Below are positions 53,136-63,995 of a stretch of DNA of 64,000 nucleotides, piece after piece; position 1 is the first letter of the stretch; each line of letters begins with the position of its first letter. Made by a program: the position numbers and the translations under genes. Origin of the DNA: Thermaerobacter sp. FW80 (lineage in GTDB: Bacteria; Bacillota; Sulfobacillia; Thermaerobacterales; Thermaerobacteraceae); contig NZ_CP037895.1 in the NCBI RefSeq assembly GCF_004634385.1, positions 310,001 through 374,000 on the forward strand, given 5' to 3'. The notes under the pieces were generated by a model that worked only from the letters and a program-made list of their open reading frames with translations, had not been told where the DNA came from and did not search any database.

Positions 53136-55373
53136 TCAGCTTGCCGCCGACAGCTGCTGGGCGAACTGCTCGAAGAACCCCAGCGCCCCCGGATTGCTCA
53201 TCGAATCCGGGTTCACCGCCTTCTCCCGCGGTACGCCCATGAGGATCTTCTTGATCGGCACCTCGAGCTTCTTGCCGTTCAGCGTCCGCGGCACCTCGGG
53301 GATCGCCACGATGTCGTCGGGCACGTGACGGGGCGAGAGGCTCTCCCGGATCCGCCGCTTGATGCGGTCGCGCAGCTCGTCGTCGAGTTCGACCCCTTCC
53401 CGCAGCACCACGAACAGCGGCATGTACGCCCCCCGGCCCGGCAGCTCGAGGTCGACCACCAGACTGTCCAGCACCTCGGGGATGTCCTCCACCACCCGGT
53501 AGATCTCGCTGGTGCCCATGCGGACGCCGTGGCGGTTGATGGTGGAATCCGACCGGCCGTAGATCACCACGCTGCCCCGGGACGTGATCTTGATCCAGTC
53601 GCCGTGGCGCCAGACGCCGGGGAACATCGCGAAATAGCTCTCCCGATACCGCTTGCCGTCGGGATCGTTCCAGAAGAACAGCGGCATGGACGGCATGGGC
53701 TGGGTGATCACCAGCTCGCCCACCTGGTCCACCACCGGCCGGCCCTCCTCGTCGAAGGCCTGTACGTCGGCCCCCAGGCAGCGGCACTGGATCTCGCCCG
53801 CGTGGACCGGCAGCAGCGGGCAGCCGCCCACAAAGGCCGTGCAGAGGTCTGTGCCGCCGCTCACCGAGGCCACCCACAGATCCCGCTTGACGTGGTCATA
53901 GAGCCACTGGAATCCCTCGGGCGAGAGGGGCGAGCCGGTGGACCCCACGCTCTTCAAGGCGCTGAGGTCGAAGTCCCGCCCGGGTTCGATGCCCGCCTTC
54001 ATGCAGTTCGTGATGTAGGCGGCGCTGGTCCCGAACAGCGTCATCCCCGTCGCCTCGGCGAACCGCCACAGGGCGTTCATGTCGGGATAGCCCGGGCTGC
54101 CGTCGTACAGTAGCACCGTCGCCCCCACCAAAAGGCCGCTGATCAGGAAGTTCCACATCATCCAGCCCGTGGTGGTGAACCAGAAGAACCTGTCCCCCGG
54201 CCCGAGGTCGCTGTGGAGTGCCAGCATCTTGAGGTGTTCGAGGAGGATGCCGCCGTGCCCCTGGACGATGGGCTTGGGAAGGCCCGTGGTGCCCGAACTG
54301 TAGAGCACCCACAGCGGGTGGTCGAAGGGCACCTGCTCGAAGGTGAGCGGACCCCGCTGGCGCAGCAGGTCCGACCAGGGCAGGGTTCGTCCTGGGAAGA
54401 ACCCCGCCCCTGCGACGCCACCCATCCCGGCGCCGCCCGCGGCACGGTCGTTCCCACCCATACCCGTGCCGCCGCTCTCGCGAACCTCTGCCGACGTCCC
54501 ACCGCTGCCCCCCGAGGCCGCCAGGGCAGCGTGCACCGCCGAGCCGGTACGGCCCACGGTGGTGCCACCGCCGCGCCCGGTCCGGTCGGGATCCAGGTAG
54601 GGGATCAGGATGGTGGCCTCCAGGGTGGGAAGCTGCCGCTGGAGCTCCGCCACCACCGCCCGGCGATCGTAGTCGCGGCCGTTGTAGCGATAGCCGTCGA
54701 CGGCGAAGAGGACCCTGGGCTCGATCTGCCGGAAGCGGTCGACCACGCTGGGCGCGCCGAAGTCGGGGGAGCAGCTGGACCAGATGGCGCCCAGGCTGGC
54801 CGTGGCCAGGAAGGCCACCAGGGCTTCGGGGATGTTGGGGACGTAGGCCACCACCCGGTCTCCGCGACCGACCCCCAGCGCCCGCAGCCCGGCGGCCACG
54901 GCCGCCACCTGGGCCGCCAGGTCGGACCAGGACAAGGTCGTGCGGGGCCGCAGCTCCGACTGGAAGATCACAGCCGGACTGGCAGGATCGACCCGCGGAC
55001 CGCCCGCTGCGCCCGCCGTGGGGCCGGGGGACCGGGCGGCGTCCGCACCGCCGTCCGCCGCACCGCCGGCCACGGCCCGCAGGGCGTGCTCCGCGTAGTT
55101 CAGGCGGGCGCCCGGGAACCACCGGGCCCCCGGCATCTGCCGGCTGGCCAGGACCCTCTCGTAGGGCGCCGACGCCTGGACGTCGAAGTACTCCCAGAGG
55201 CTGCTCCAGAAGCCCTCGAGATCCCGGACCGACCACTGCCAGAGGGCGTCGTAGGTCTCGAAGCGCAAGCCCCGGCGCCGCGCCAGCCAATCCATGTAGT
55301 GGCGCATCCGGGACCGTCGCTGGAACTCGGCCGAGGGCGTCCAGAGCAGGGTCCCCTCCTGCACCGCCGCCAT
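53136..55373 (-). CDS. Acetoacetyl-CoA synthetase
   Basis: Activates acetoacetate to its CoA ester with ATP. The 745-residue ANL enzyme starts with SRMRHYMDWLARRRGLRFET and the LNYAEHAL block typical of acetoacetyl-CoA synthetases, and has the ATP loop VLYSSGTTGLPKPIVQGHGG, RFFWFTTTGWMMWNFLISGL, TGSPLSPEGFQWLYDHVKRD, YGRSDSTINRHGVRMGTSEI and the catalytic Lys in VPRTLNGKKLEVPIKKILMG. It is about 90 residues longer than usual because of two Gly/Ala-rich inserts (about 110-135 and 260-310). ATG 55373 has AGGGGGGA upstream. A single-gene unit with its own terminator. Confidence 0.94.
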   Translation of the reverse strand: MAAVQEGTLLWTPSAEFQRRSRMRHYMDWLARRRGLRFETYDALWQWSVRDLEGFWSSLWEYFDVQASAPYERVLASRQMPGARWFPGARLNYAEHALRAVAGGAADGGADAARSPGPTAGAAGGPRVDPASPAVIFQSELRPRTTLSWSDLAAQVAAVAAGLRALGVGRGDRVVAYVPNIPEALVAFLATASLGAIWSSCSPDFGAPSVVDRFRQIEPRVLFAVDGYRYNGRDYDRRAVVAELQRQLPTLEATILIPYLDPDRTGRGGGTTVGRTGSAVHAALAASGGSGGTSAEVRESGGTGMGGNDRAAGGAGMGGVAGAGFFPGRTLPWSDLLRQRGPLTFEQVPFDHPLWVLYSSGTTGLPKPIVQGHGGILLEHLKMLALHSDLGPGDRFFWFTTTGWMMWNFLISGLLVGATVLLYDGSPGYPDMNALWRFAEATGMTLFGTSAAYITNCMKAGIEPGRDFDLSALKSVGSTGSPLSPEGFQWLYDHVKRDLWVASVSGGTDLCTAFVGGCPLLPVHAGEIQCRCLGADVQAFDEEGRPVVDQVGELVITQPMPSMPLFFWNDPDGKRYRESYFAMFPGVWRHGDWIKITSRGSVVIYGRSDSTINRHGVRMGTSEIYRVVEDIPEVLDSLVVDLELPGRGAYMPLFVVLREGVELDDELRDRIKRRIRESLSPRHVPDDIVAIPEVPRTLNGKKLEVPIKKILMGVPREKAVNPDSMSNPGALGFFEQFAQQLSAAS

Positions 55374-55670
55374 GACCCATCCCCCCTGTGGTAGGTCGTT
55401 GGGTGGAGCGGCCGGGACGGTCCCCGACCGCCCACGGCATGGGGTGGAACCCGCCGGCCGGCGCCGCATCTCCCTGGTGGTCGCGACGGGATCCGCCGCC
55501 CGAGGTGACGTGGTGGGAAACAGGTTCTCAGAGGCGGGAAGGGATCCCTGCCGGTGGGCCTCCGAACCGACGTCCGGCCGGCAAGGAGGCGTGTCCCGAC
55601 CCCGTCGCATACCATGTAGAGGGTGAAGAGCGGGACAATCCCGAGGGCCTCCGAGGAGGGTTCGCCGACC

Positions 55671-56300
55671 ATGGCCCCGTCGATGTTCGCAAAGGACCCC
55701 GCAGCCCGGCGGGCCGGCGGCAGCCCGGCTGCGGCCGGCGGCCGGCGGCAAACCGGTTCCACCGGCCGGGGCATGTCGGCGGAGCAGCTGGCCCGGCTGG
55801 GCGAGGTGGCATCCCGGCTGCCCCGGTACGTGAAGCTGGCCCGACTCATCCTAGGCCTCGGGCCCCAAGCCCAGGTGCCGGGCAGCGGCCGGGCACGCCG
55901 GTTCGTCCTGGCCGGCCTGGCCTATCTGTTCGCTCCCCTTGACCCGCTGCCCGGGTTCATCCCCGTCCTGGGCCAGTTGGACGACCTCCTGGTGGCCCTC
56001 TTCGCCCTGCGGCAGGCCCTGCGGTCCCTGCCCGCCCCCGTCCAGGCCCGGGTGTTACGCCAGGCCGGTCTCGATGGGGTCACCGTCGAGCACGACTGGC
56101 GCCTTGTCCGGGATGGGACCCGGGACGTGCTCGCGGCCACGGGACGCGGCGCATGGCACCTGGGCCGGAGGGGGACGGGGGCGCTGGTGCGGTTGGGCCT
56201 GCGGTTGGGCTCGCTGGCCGGCCGTGGCCTCGGCGGTCTGCTGCGCCGGGCCGGCACCCGCCTGCCAGCCGGGCAGAGGCCGGGCCGTCGCCGCTCCTGA
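55671..56300 (+). CDS. DUF1232 (YkvA-like) membrane-associated protein
   Basis: A 209-residue protein with a DUF1232 core, LAGLAYLFAPLDPLPGFIPV then LGQLDDLLVALFALRQALR (residues about 80-120), in which the DxxPGFIPxLGxLDD pattern is diagnostic. Function of the family is unknown; several members are linked to membrane stress. The N-terminal 30 residues and the Arg/Gly-rich C-terminus are low-complexity. ATG 55671 follows GAGGAGGG. The motif element at 55898 lies just before the core. Confidence 0.85.
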   Translation: MAPSMFAKDPAARRAGGSPAAAGGRRQTGSTGRGMSAEQLARLGEVASRLPRYVKLARLILGLGPQAQVPGSGRARRFVLAGLAYLFAPLDPLPGFIPVLGQLDDLLVALFALRQALRSLPAPVQARVLRQAGLDGVTVEHDWRLVRDGTRDVLAATGRGAWHLGRRGTGALVRLGLRLGSLAGRGLGGLLRRAGTRLPAGQRPGRRRS

Positions 56301-56369
56301 AGGCCCGCAGCGGCACCCGCCATCCCGACCGTCCGCGGTGCCGGTGCCCGCGCCCCCGCCCAGCAACGA

Positions 56370-57380
56370 CTAAGCGATGCGGACGAGGATCCGTCCCCGT
56401 ACCCGCCCCGCCAGCACGTCGTCGAAGGCCTGGGGCAACTCGGTCAAGCCAACCTCCCGGTAGACCATCGCCTCCAGCGCCTCCGGCCGCAGGTCCCCCG
56501 CCAGGCGCTGCCAGATCCGCATCCGCAGCGGCATGGGGCAGTAGACGGAGTCGATGCCGAGCAGGCTCACCCCGCGCAGGATGAAGGGGAACACGGTGGT
56601 GTGCAGGTGGCTTCCGCCCGTCAGGCCCACCGCCGCCACGGCCCCGCCGTAGCGGGTGGTGCGGAGCACGTGGGCGAGGGTGTCACCGCCCACGGCGTCG
56701 ATGGCCGCCGCCCACTGCTGCTTCTCCAGCGGCTTGCCGCCAGTCACCGCCACCTCGTCCCGCGGGATGACCCGGCTCGCTCCGAGCCGGCGCAGGTAGT
56801 CGACCGCCTCGGCCTTGCCGGTGCTGGCGACCACCTCGTAGCCGCGCCGGGCCAGGAGGGCCACCGCGATGGAGCCCACTCCGCCCGAGGCGCCGGTGAC
56901 CAGCACCGGGCCCTGCCCCGGCGCCAGGCCGTGGTCTTCCAGGCGGTGGAGGGCCAGGGCCGCGGTGAACCCCGCGGTGCCCAGGATCATGGCCTCCCGC
57001 AGGTCGAGCCCCCGGGGCAGGGGCACGACCCAGCCGGCGGGCACCCGCGCGTACTGGGCGTAGCCGCCGTAGTGGCTGACCCCGAGCTCGTAACCCGTCA
57101 CCAGGACCGGGTCGCCTGGGCGGAACCGCGGATCCGCCGACTCCACGACCTTCCCCGCCAGGTCGATGCCGGGCACCATCGGGTACGACCGCACCACCCG
57201 GCCGTCGGGCCGGCTGGCCAGGCCGTCCTTGTAGTTCACGCCGGAGTAGGCCACGCGGATCGTGACCTCGCCAGGGGGGAGGTCCGCCGCCGTCAGCGTG
57301 CGCACCCCTTGCCGCAGGGTGCCGTCGTCAAGCCGTTCCACGAGATACGCGGAAAAGGCGTCCGCCACCGTGGCCGTCAT
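56370..57380 (-). CDS. YhdH/AcuI-type zinc-free quinone oxidoreductase / acrylyl-CoA reductase
   Basis: A 336-residue medium-chain reductase/dehydrogenase. It has RVAYSGVNYKDGLASRPDGR, YPMVPGIDLAGKVVESADPR, TGYELGVSHYGGYAQYARVP and the nucleotide-binding VLVTGASGGVGSIAVALLAR, then TVFPFILRGVSLLGIDSVYC. The SRxGKVxR-type N-terminus and the C-terminal RGVSLLGIDS mark the YhdH/AcuI group, which reduces acrylyl-CoA to propionyl-CoA with NADPH. With the methylcitrate genes in the same window, a role feeding or detoxifying C3 acyl-CoA is possible but not shown. ATG 57380. Confidence 0.9.
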   Translation of the reverse strand: MTATVADAFSAYLVERLDDGTLRQGVRTLTAADLPPGEVTIRVAYSGVNYKDGLASRPDGRVVRSYPMVPGIDLAGKVVESADPRFRPGDPVLVTGYELGVSHYGGYAQYARVPAGWVVPLPRGLDLREAMILGTAGFTAALALHRLEDHGLAPGQGPVLVTGASGGVGSIAVALLARRGYEVVASTGKAEAVDYLRRLGASRVIPRDEVAVTGGKPLEKQQWAAAIDAVGGDTLAHVLRTTRYGGAVAAVGLTGGSHLHTTVFPFILRGVSLLGIDSVYCPMPLRMRIWQRLAGDLRPEALEAMVYREVGLTELPQAFDDVLAGRVRGRILVRIA

Positions 57381-57481
57381 CCCCCTTCCCTCCCCCGACC
57401 CGCTGGGCGCTCCCGTCCCGGCCCGTCGGCTGCCCGTCGCGCCGGCTGCAGCCCGCCGCGTTCACGTCCATCGGCGCGGCC

Positions 57482-58486
57482 TCACACCTTGCCCTGTGCC
57501 CGTCGGCGGTGGTAGTCGGCGATGCCGTGGGCGCAGATGTCCAGGTCCAGCGCCACCGCCGGTTCCACCTCCGCCCACTGCAGGCCGTGGGCCTCGGCAT
57601 CCCGGCGGATGTGCTCCGCCAGCCGGCGCCGGGTCTCCTGCGGACTCGCGGCCCGGCCGTCCACCACGCCGCAGGCGACGAACCGCGGCACCTGCTCCTC
57701 CATGCGCTGGATCACCTCGTCGGCGGTCAGTCCCGTCGCCCCGAAGTGGGACAGCAGCATGGCCGCCGGGCGCAGCGCCGGCAGGGAGCGGGCCGAGCGG
57801 AGCATGGCGTCAGGGTTGAACTGATTGGGCGCTGTCGAGGGCAGCAGGTAGTCGCGGCCGATGCGCCGGGAGAGGGCGGGGTACCGCACCCCGAGCTCGT
57901 CGCCGCTGAAGAGGACGCCCGTGGCCTCATCGAGGATCATGAACTGGTGACGCGCATGGCCGGGGGCGTCGATGAAGCGCAACCGGTGACCGCCGCCCAG
58001 GTCCAGGGTGCCGTCGGCCTCCGGCGCCAGGATGCGCTCGGCCGGCACCGGCTCGGGGAGGCCGAACAGCTCCTCCAGGCGCTGGCCGAAGACCATGCGG
58101 GCCCCCTCCACCAGCCGCGTGGGGTCCGCCAGGTGCCGGGCGCCGCGGGGGTGCACCACCACCCGGGCCCGCGGCAGGTACCGGGCCAGGGTGCCGGCAC
58201 CGCCGGCGTGGTCCAGGTGGATGTGGGTCACGACGATGTACGCCACCTCGTCTCGCGGGATGCCCTGCTGCTCGAGGGCCTCGAGCCAGGCCTCGACGCC
58301 GGCCTTGCCGCCGGTCTCGATCACCGCCGGGTGGGGCGCGCGGATCAGATAGCCCGCCGTGCGCTCCGCCTGGCCCGCCTCCCGCAGGTCGACCAGCACC
58401 GTGTCGGCTGCGACCGACGCGTCCGCCTTCTGGGCCACGACCTCACCCCCTGCAACGGCCTCCCGGGGAGAGAATACGCGACCCAT
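57482..58486 (-). CDS. Metallo-beta-lactamase-fold hydrolase
   Basis: A 334-residue MBL protein with the metal motif YIVVTHIHLDHAGGAGTLAR (HxHxDH), a third ligand His in IDAPGHARHQFMIL, FSGDELGVRYPALS (Asp), and a C-terminal His in AMLLSHFGATG. The C-terminal helical extension (RRRLAEHIRRDAEAHGLQWA) resembles that of MBL proteins annotated as hydroxyacylglutathione-hydrolase-like. Substrate unknown. ATG 58486 is the first Met; the domain begins near residue 30. It sits 100 bp downstream of treS and 100 bp upstream of the reductase, all read leftwards. Confidence 0.9.
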   Translation of the reverse strand: MGRVFSPREAVAGGEVVAQKADASVAADTVLVDLREAGQAERTAGYLIRAPHPAVIETGGKAGVEAWLEALEQQGIPRDEVAYIVVTHIHLDHAGGAGTLARYLPRARVVVHPRGARHLADPTRLVEGARMVFGQRLEELFGLPEPVPAERILAPEADGTLDLGGGHRLRFIDAPGHARHQFMILDEATGVLFSGDELGVRYPALSRRIGRDYLLPSTAPNQFNPDAMLRSARSLPALRPAAMLLSHFGATGLTADEVIQRMEEQVPRFVACGVVDGRAASPQETRRRLAEHIRRDAEAHGLQWAEVEPAVALDLDICAHGIADYHRRRAQGKV

Positions 58487-58581
58487 CGCCCGGTGCCTGC
58501 CTTGCGGTCCCGCGGCGCCGGAGTCCCTCAGCGCCTCGGCAGGCTCGTCGCATCCGTCGCGGCTTTTGCCCGCCTTGAGGC

Positions 58582-60573
<1,992 letters not shown>

Positions 60574-60725
60574 GCTGTCCGGGCCAACATGCTATGCAGG
60601 CACCTCGCGACCGGTCAAGGACCGCGACCGTGCCACGGTCGCCGACCTGCCCCTCTCCGGCGCCGGCACCGGCGCGCTCCCTGCCGTTTTCCGGCGCACG
60701 CGCCGCCGGGCACCGTCCCTCGCCG

Positions 60726-60905
60726 GCGCACCAGGCCGTGCCGGGGGCCGACCGCCCCCCGGCCGCGCACCCGGCCATGCCGTGGGCCGACCGTCCCCCG
60801 GCCGCGCACCCGGCCATGCCGTGGGCCAACCACCCCCGCCCGCGCACCCGGCGGTGCCGTGGGCCGTCCGTGCCTCGCCCGCGCACCAGGCCTTGGGCCG
60901 CCGGG
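60726..60905. repeat. 39-bp tandem repeats between treS and the permease
   Basis: Units start at 60726, 60765, 60804, 60842 and 60881 (last partial), each beginning GCGCACC(C/A)GGCC. The two middle units are nearly identical. No gene is supported in 60574-60915. Confidence 0.9.
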
Positions 60906-60915
60906 GGTGGACGCC

Positions 60916-61848
60916 TCACTTCAGCGTCCAGCCCACCAGCCCCTTGACGTAGTAGCGCTGCAGCAGCGCGAAGACCAGCACCGGCACCGCCATGACCAGC
61001 ACCGAGGCGGCGGAGAGCAGCCCCCAGTCCACGTGGAACTGCCCCCGCAACAGGGGGATGCGCTGGGTGGCCACCAGCAGGTCGGGCCGGTAGATCAGGA
61101 TCAGCGCCAGGAAGAAGTCGTTCCACACCCAGGTGGACTGGAGCGCGGCCGCCGAGGCCAGGGCGGGCAGGCTCATGGGCAGGATCACCCGGACGAACAC
61201 CTGCCAGCGGCTGGCCCCGTCCAGCAGTGCCGCCTCCTCGACCTCCCGCGGCAGGGTGGCGAAGTAGTTCCGGAAGAACATGATCATCCACGGCAGCGCC
61301 CAGGCGGTGTGGGCGAGCACCAGGCCCGTACGGGAGTTGATCAGCCCCGCGTCCCGCATCATGCGGAAGAGGGGCACCGCCACCATCTGCTGGGGGACCG
61401 CCAGCAGCAGGACCACCGCCAGCAGCAGGGGACGCCGGGCCCGGGATCGGGAGCGGAGCAGCCCGTACGCCGCCAGCGAGCCCAGGAGGAGCGGCAGCAG
61501 GGTGCCGGGGATCGCCACCAGCAGGGAGTTCCACAGGCCCTGACCGATGGCCGCCGTGGGGTGGTCCAGGGCGCGGGTGAAGTTGTCGACGCTCAGGGTC
61601 AGCGGCTGGAGGTGCCACCAGCCGTGCAGCAACTCCTCCTGCGGCCGCAGGGCGCTCATCGCCACCCCGGCGAAGGGGATCACCCAGATCAGGCCGAGCG
61701 CCCAGGCGACCCCATGGCGGAGCAGGCTGCCGACCGCTCGCCGGCGGAGGGGCCGAACCCCGCGTCGGGGCCGGGAGGCCGCCGGGGGGCGCCCGCCGTC
61801 CGGCGTCCGCGGTGCCGGCATGCGCCGCTCCGCCGCTTCCTGGCTCAC
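60916..61848 (-). CDS. Sugar ABC permease, MalG type (second system)
   Basis: A 310-residue permease with six membrane segments: WALGLIWVIPFAGVAMSALR first, then LLLAVVLLLAVPQQMVAVPL and the EAA loop EVEEAALLDGASRWQVFVRV with ILPMSLPAL; the end is FALLQRYYVKGLVGWTLK, usual for MalG homologues. GTG 61848 overlaps the stop of the MalF-type gene (GTGA). No ATPase gene follows; the next gene in the direction of transcription is treS. Confidence 0.93.
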   Translation of the reverse strand: MSQEAAERRMPAPRTPDGGRPPAASRPRRGVRPLRRRAVGSLLRHGVAWALGLIWVIPFAGVAMSALRPQEELLHGWWHLQPLTLSVDNFTRALDHPTAAIGQGLWNSLLVAIPGTLLPLLLGSLAAYGLLRSRSRARRPLLLAVVLLLAVPQQMVAVPLFRMMRDAGLINSRTGLVLAHTAWALPWMIMFFRNYFATLPREVEEAALLDGASRWQVFVRVILPMSLPALASAAALQSTWVWNDFFLALILIYRPDLLVATQRIPLLRGQFHVDWGLLSAASVLVMAVPVLVFALLQRYYVKGLVGWTLK

Positions 61849-62768
61849 GCGCGCTCCCCTCCTTCCGCGGTGCGCAGGAACCAGACGCCGATGGCCAGCG
61901 TGCTGAGGGTCAACAACGTGGCCACCGCCGCCGCCCGGTGGGGATCCAGGGAACGGAACCCGTAGAAGTACATCTGCAGCGCCAGGACCATGGTCGCCCC
62001 GCCGGGCCCGCCCTGGGTGGCCGTGTACACCAGGTCGAAGATCTTCAGCTCCCAGAGCACCGTCATCGCCACGATGACGGCCGTCACCGGCCGGAGGGCG
62101 GGCCAGGTGATGTGGCGGAAGCGCGCCCACCAGCCCGCGCCGTCGACGGCCGCCGCCTCGTAGTAGTCGCGGGGGATCGTGCCGAGGCCCGCCGCGTAGA
62201 GGACCATGGCGAAGCCGGCCCAGAGCCACACGGAGCCGAGCACCAGGGCGGGCAGCGCCAGTTGGGGATAGGCCGTCCACGTCCGGGCCAGGGCGTCGAT
62301 GCCCAGGGCGGCGAACAGGGCGGGGACCACGCCGGCGTTCTCGTCGAACAGGAACCGCACCAGCACGCCGCCGACGATCAGCGGCGTCACCATGCCCAGG
62401 AAGACGAAGGCCCGCAGCAGCGCGGCTCCCCGCACCTCCCGCAGCACCAGGGCCAGGACGAGCCCGACCCCTACCGTCAGGGGGAGGTGGACGACGATCC
62501 ACACCAGGTTGTGCAGCAGCGAGCCCCACGGCGGTGGTTGGCCGGGGAAGCGGCCGGGGGCATAGGTCTCCGGGTCCTGCAGCACGGCGGCGAAGTGCTG
62601 CAGGCCCGCCCATCCGCCGCCGGGGGCGAGGAACGCCAGGACCAGCGTCTCGACCGCCGGCACGACGACCAGCAGCAGCACCAGGGCGAGGGCCGGCGCG
62701 GCCAGCCACAAGGGGTCCCAGCCGCGCCGGCGCCGACGAGGGAGCGCTCCGTTCTCGGCCTTCGCCAC
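61845..62768 (-). CDS. Sugar ABC permease, MalF type (second system)
   Basis: A 307-residue permease. Six segments are visible, beginning DPLWLAAPALALVLLLVVVP; the EAA loop reads DYYEAAAVDGAGWWARFRHI then TWPALRP, followed by VLWELKIFDLVYTATQGGPG, a strongly conserved MalF-type block. ATG 62768 lies 7 bp after the binding protein stop, and its own stop overlaps the MalG-type start, so the three genes form one unit. Confidence 0.93.
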   Translation of the reverse strand: MAKAENGALPRRRRRGWDPLWLAAPALALVLLLVVVPAVETLVLAFLAPGGGWAGLQHFAAVLQDPETYAPGRFPGQPPPWGSLLHNLVWIVVHLPLTVGVGLVLALVLREVRGAALLRAFVFLGMVTPLIVGGVLVRFLFDENAGVVPALFAALGIDALARTWTAYPQLALPALVLGSVWLWAGFAMVLYAAGLGTIPRDYYEAAAVDGAGWWARFRHITWPALRPVTAVIVAMTVLWELKIFDLVYTATQGGPGGATMVLALQMYFYGFRSLDPHRAAAVATLLTLSTLAIGVWFLRTAEGGERA

Positions 62769-62774
62769 GGACCG

Positions 62775-63995
62775 CTACCTCCCGCGCTCCTGCTCAAGGC
62801 GCTCGAGGACCCCCTGCCACTGGTCGGGCTGGACCCACAGGAGCTTGAGCTGGTCCCAGAAGGTGCGCTGCCAGTCGCCGCCGATGGCGTCGTCCAGGTC
62901 GGGCAGCAGCTCCACGCCCTCCAGCAGCTCCGCCACCTGCCGGTCCACATCGGGATGCGCATCGGCGGGCACGTCGGTGCGGTTCGACAGCTTGCCGCCC
63001 TGCTTGGCGCGTAGCTCCATGCCCTCGCGCCCGATCAGGAAGGCCAGCAGCTCCTTGGCCTTGTCGACCCGCGGGCTGTGGCGCGGGATGAAGGCGTAGT
63101 CCGTCGCCGCCACCATGCCCTTCGTCCCCGGCAAGGGGAACACGCCCAGATCCGAGGGGTCGTCCACCATGCCGGTCAGCCAGTTGCCCATGAAGTAGAG
63201 GCCGTACTCGCCCTGCCACCAGAGCTCCGCCGCCTGGGTCCAGTCCATGGGATCGCTGAAGTACTCCAGCGCCGGGACCAGGCGGTCGCGGAACACCGCC
63301 TGCACCTCGGGGTCGGTCCAGGCCACGCGCCCTTCGATCAGGCCGCGCTGCAGGTCGGGACCGCCGAAGGCGATGAGGAAGTGCTCCACCACGTCGGTCA
63401 GGGGCCAGCCGGTGCCGTCGCCGCTGACCACCGGGGCCTGGATGCCCTCGATCCGGTCCAGACGCTGGAGCAGGGCCATGAACTCCTCCCACGTCGTGGG
63501 CGGCTCGAGCCCGTGCTCGGCGAAGAACGACTTGCGGTACCAGAACCCCGGCTTGACGGTCAGGGCGTACGGCACCGCCACCACCTTTCCCTCGGCCTCC
63601 GCCGCCGGCATGCGGAAGGCGGAGGCCTCCGGCTCCCAGATGTCCTTGAGGTCGACGGCGTGATCGGCGTGCTCCTTGACCCACCAGTCCCACATGAAGA
63701 TCACGTCGCCCGGCGCCGTGCCGGCCTCGAACTGCGCCGGCAGCACCTGGGCGAGATCCTCGGCGCGCTGGGTCTGGTAGCGGATCGTGACGCCAAGGCG
63801 CTTCTCCGCCTCTTGCAGCACGGGCAGGAACTGCTCCATCTCGGGACCCGCCCAGGGCCCGATGACCGTCAGTTCACCCCCGCCTTCCCCGGCGGCACCC
63901 TGCTGGTCGCCGGCGCCTGTGCCACCCCGGCCGCAGGCCGTCACCACGAGCGCGACCGCCGCCAGGATGGCCAGCCATCGCCAGATTCCCCGCAT
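62775..63995 (-). CDS. Sugar ABC substrate-binding lipoprotein (second system)
   Basis: A 406-residue family 1 binding protein with lipoprotein signal (AILAAVALVVTAC, Cys about residue 21). The mature domain has LTVIGPWAGPEMEQFLPVLQ, PGDVIFMWDWWVKEHADHAV, PYALTVKPGFWYRKSFFAEH and GEYGLYFMGNWLTGMVDDPS. The aromatic-rich WDWW and FWYRK segments are usual in alpha-glucoside/disaccharide binders. ATG 63995 lies 5 bp from the window end, so promoter and ribosome site are outside. Confidence 0.94.
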   Translation of the reverse strand: MRGIWRWLAILAAVALVVTACGRGGTGAGDQQGAAGEGGGELTVIGPWAGPEMEQFLPVLQEAEKRLGVTIRYQTQRAEDLAQVLPAQFEAGTAPGDVIFMWDWWVKEHADHAVDLKDIWEPEASAFRMPAAEAEGKVVAVPYALTVKPGFWYRKSFFAEHGLEPPTTWEEFMALLQRLDRIEGIQAPVVSGDGTGWPLTDVVEHFLIAFGGPDLQRGLIEGRVAWTDPEVQAVFRDRLVPALEYFSDPMDWTQAAELWWQGEYGLYFMGNWLTGMVDDPSDLGVFPLPGTKGMVAATDYAFIPRHSPRVDKAKELLAFLIGREGMELRAKQGGKLSNRTDVPADAHPDVDRQVAELLEGVELLPDLDDAIGGDWQRTFWDQLKLLWVQPDQWQGVLERLEQERGR

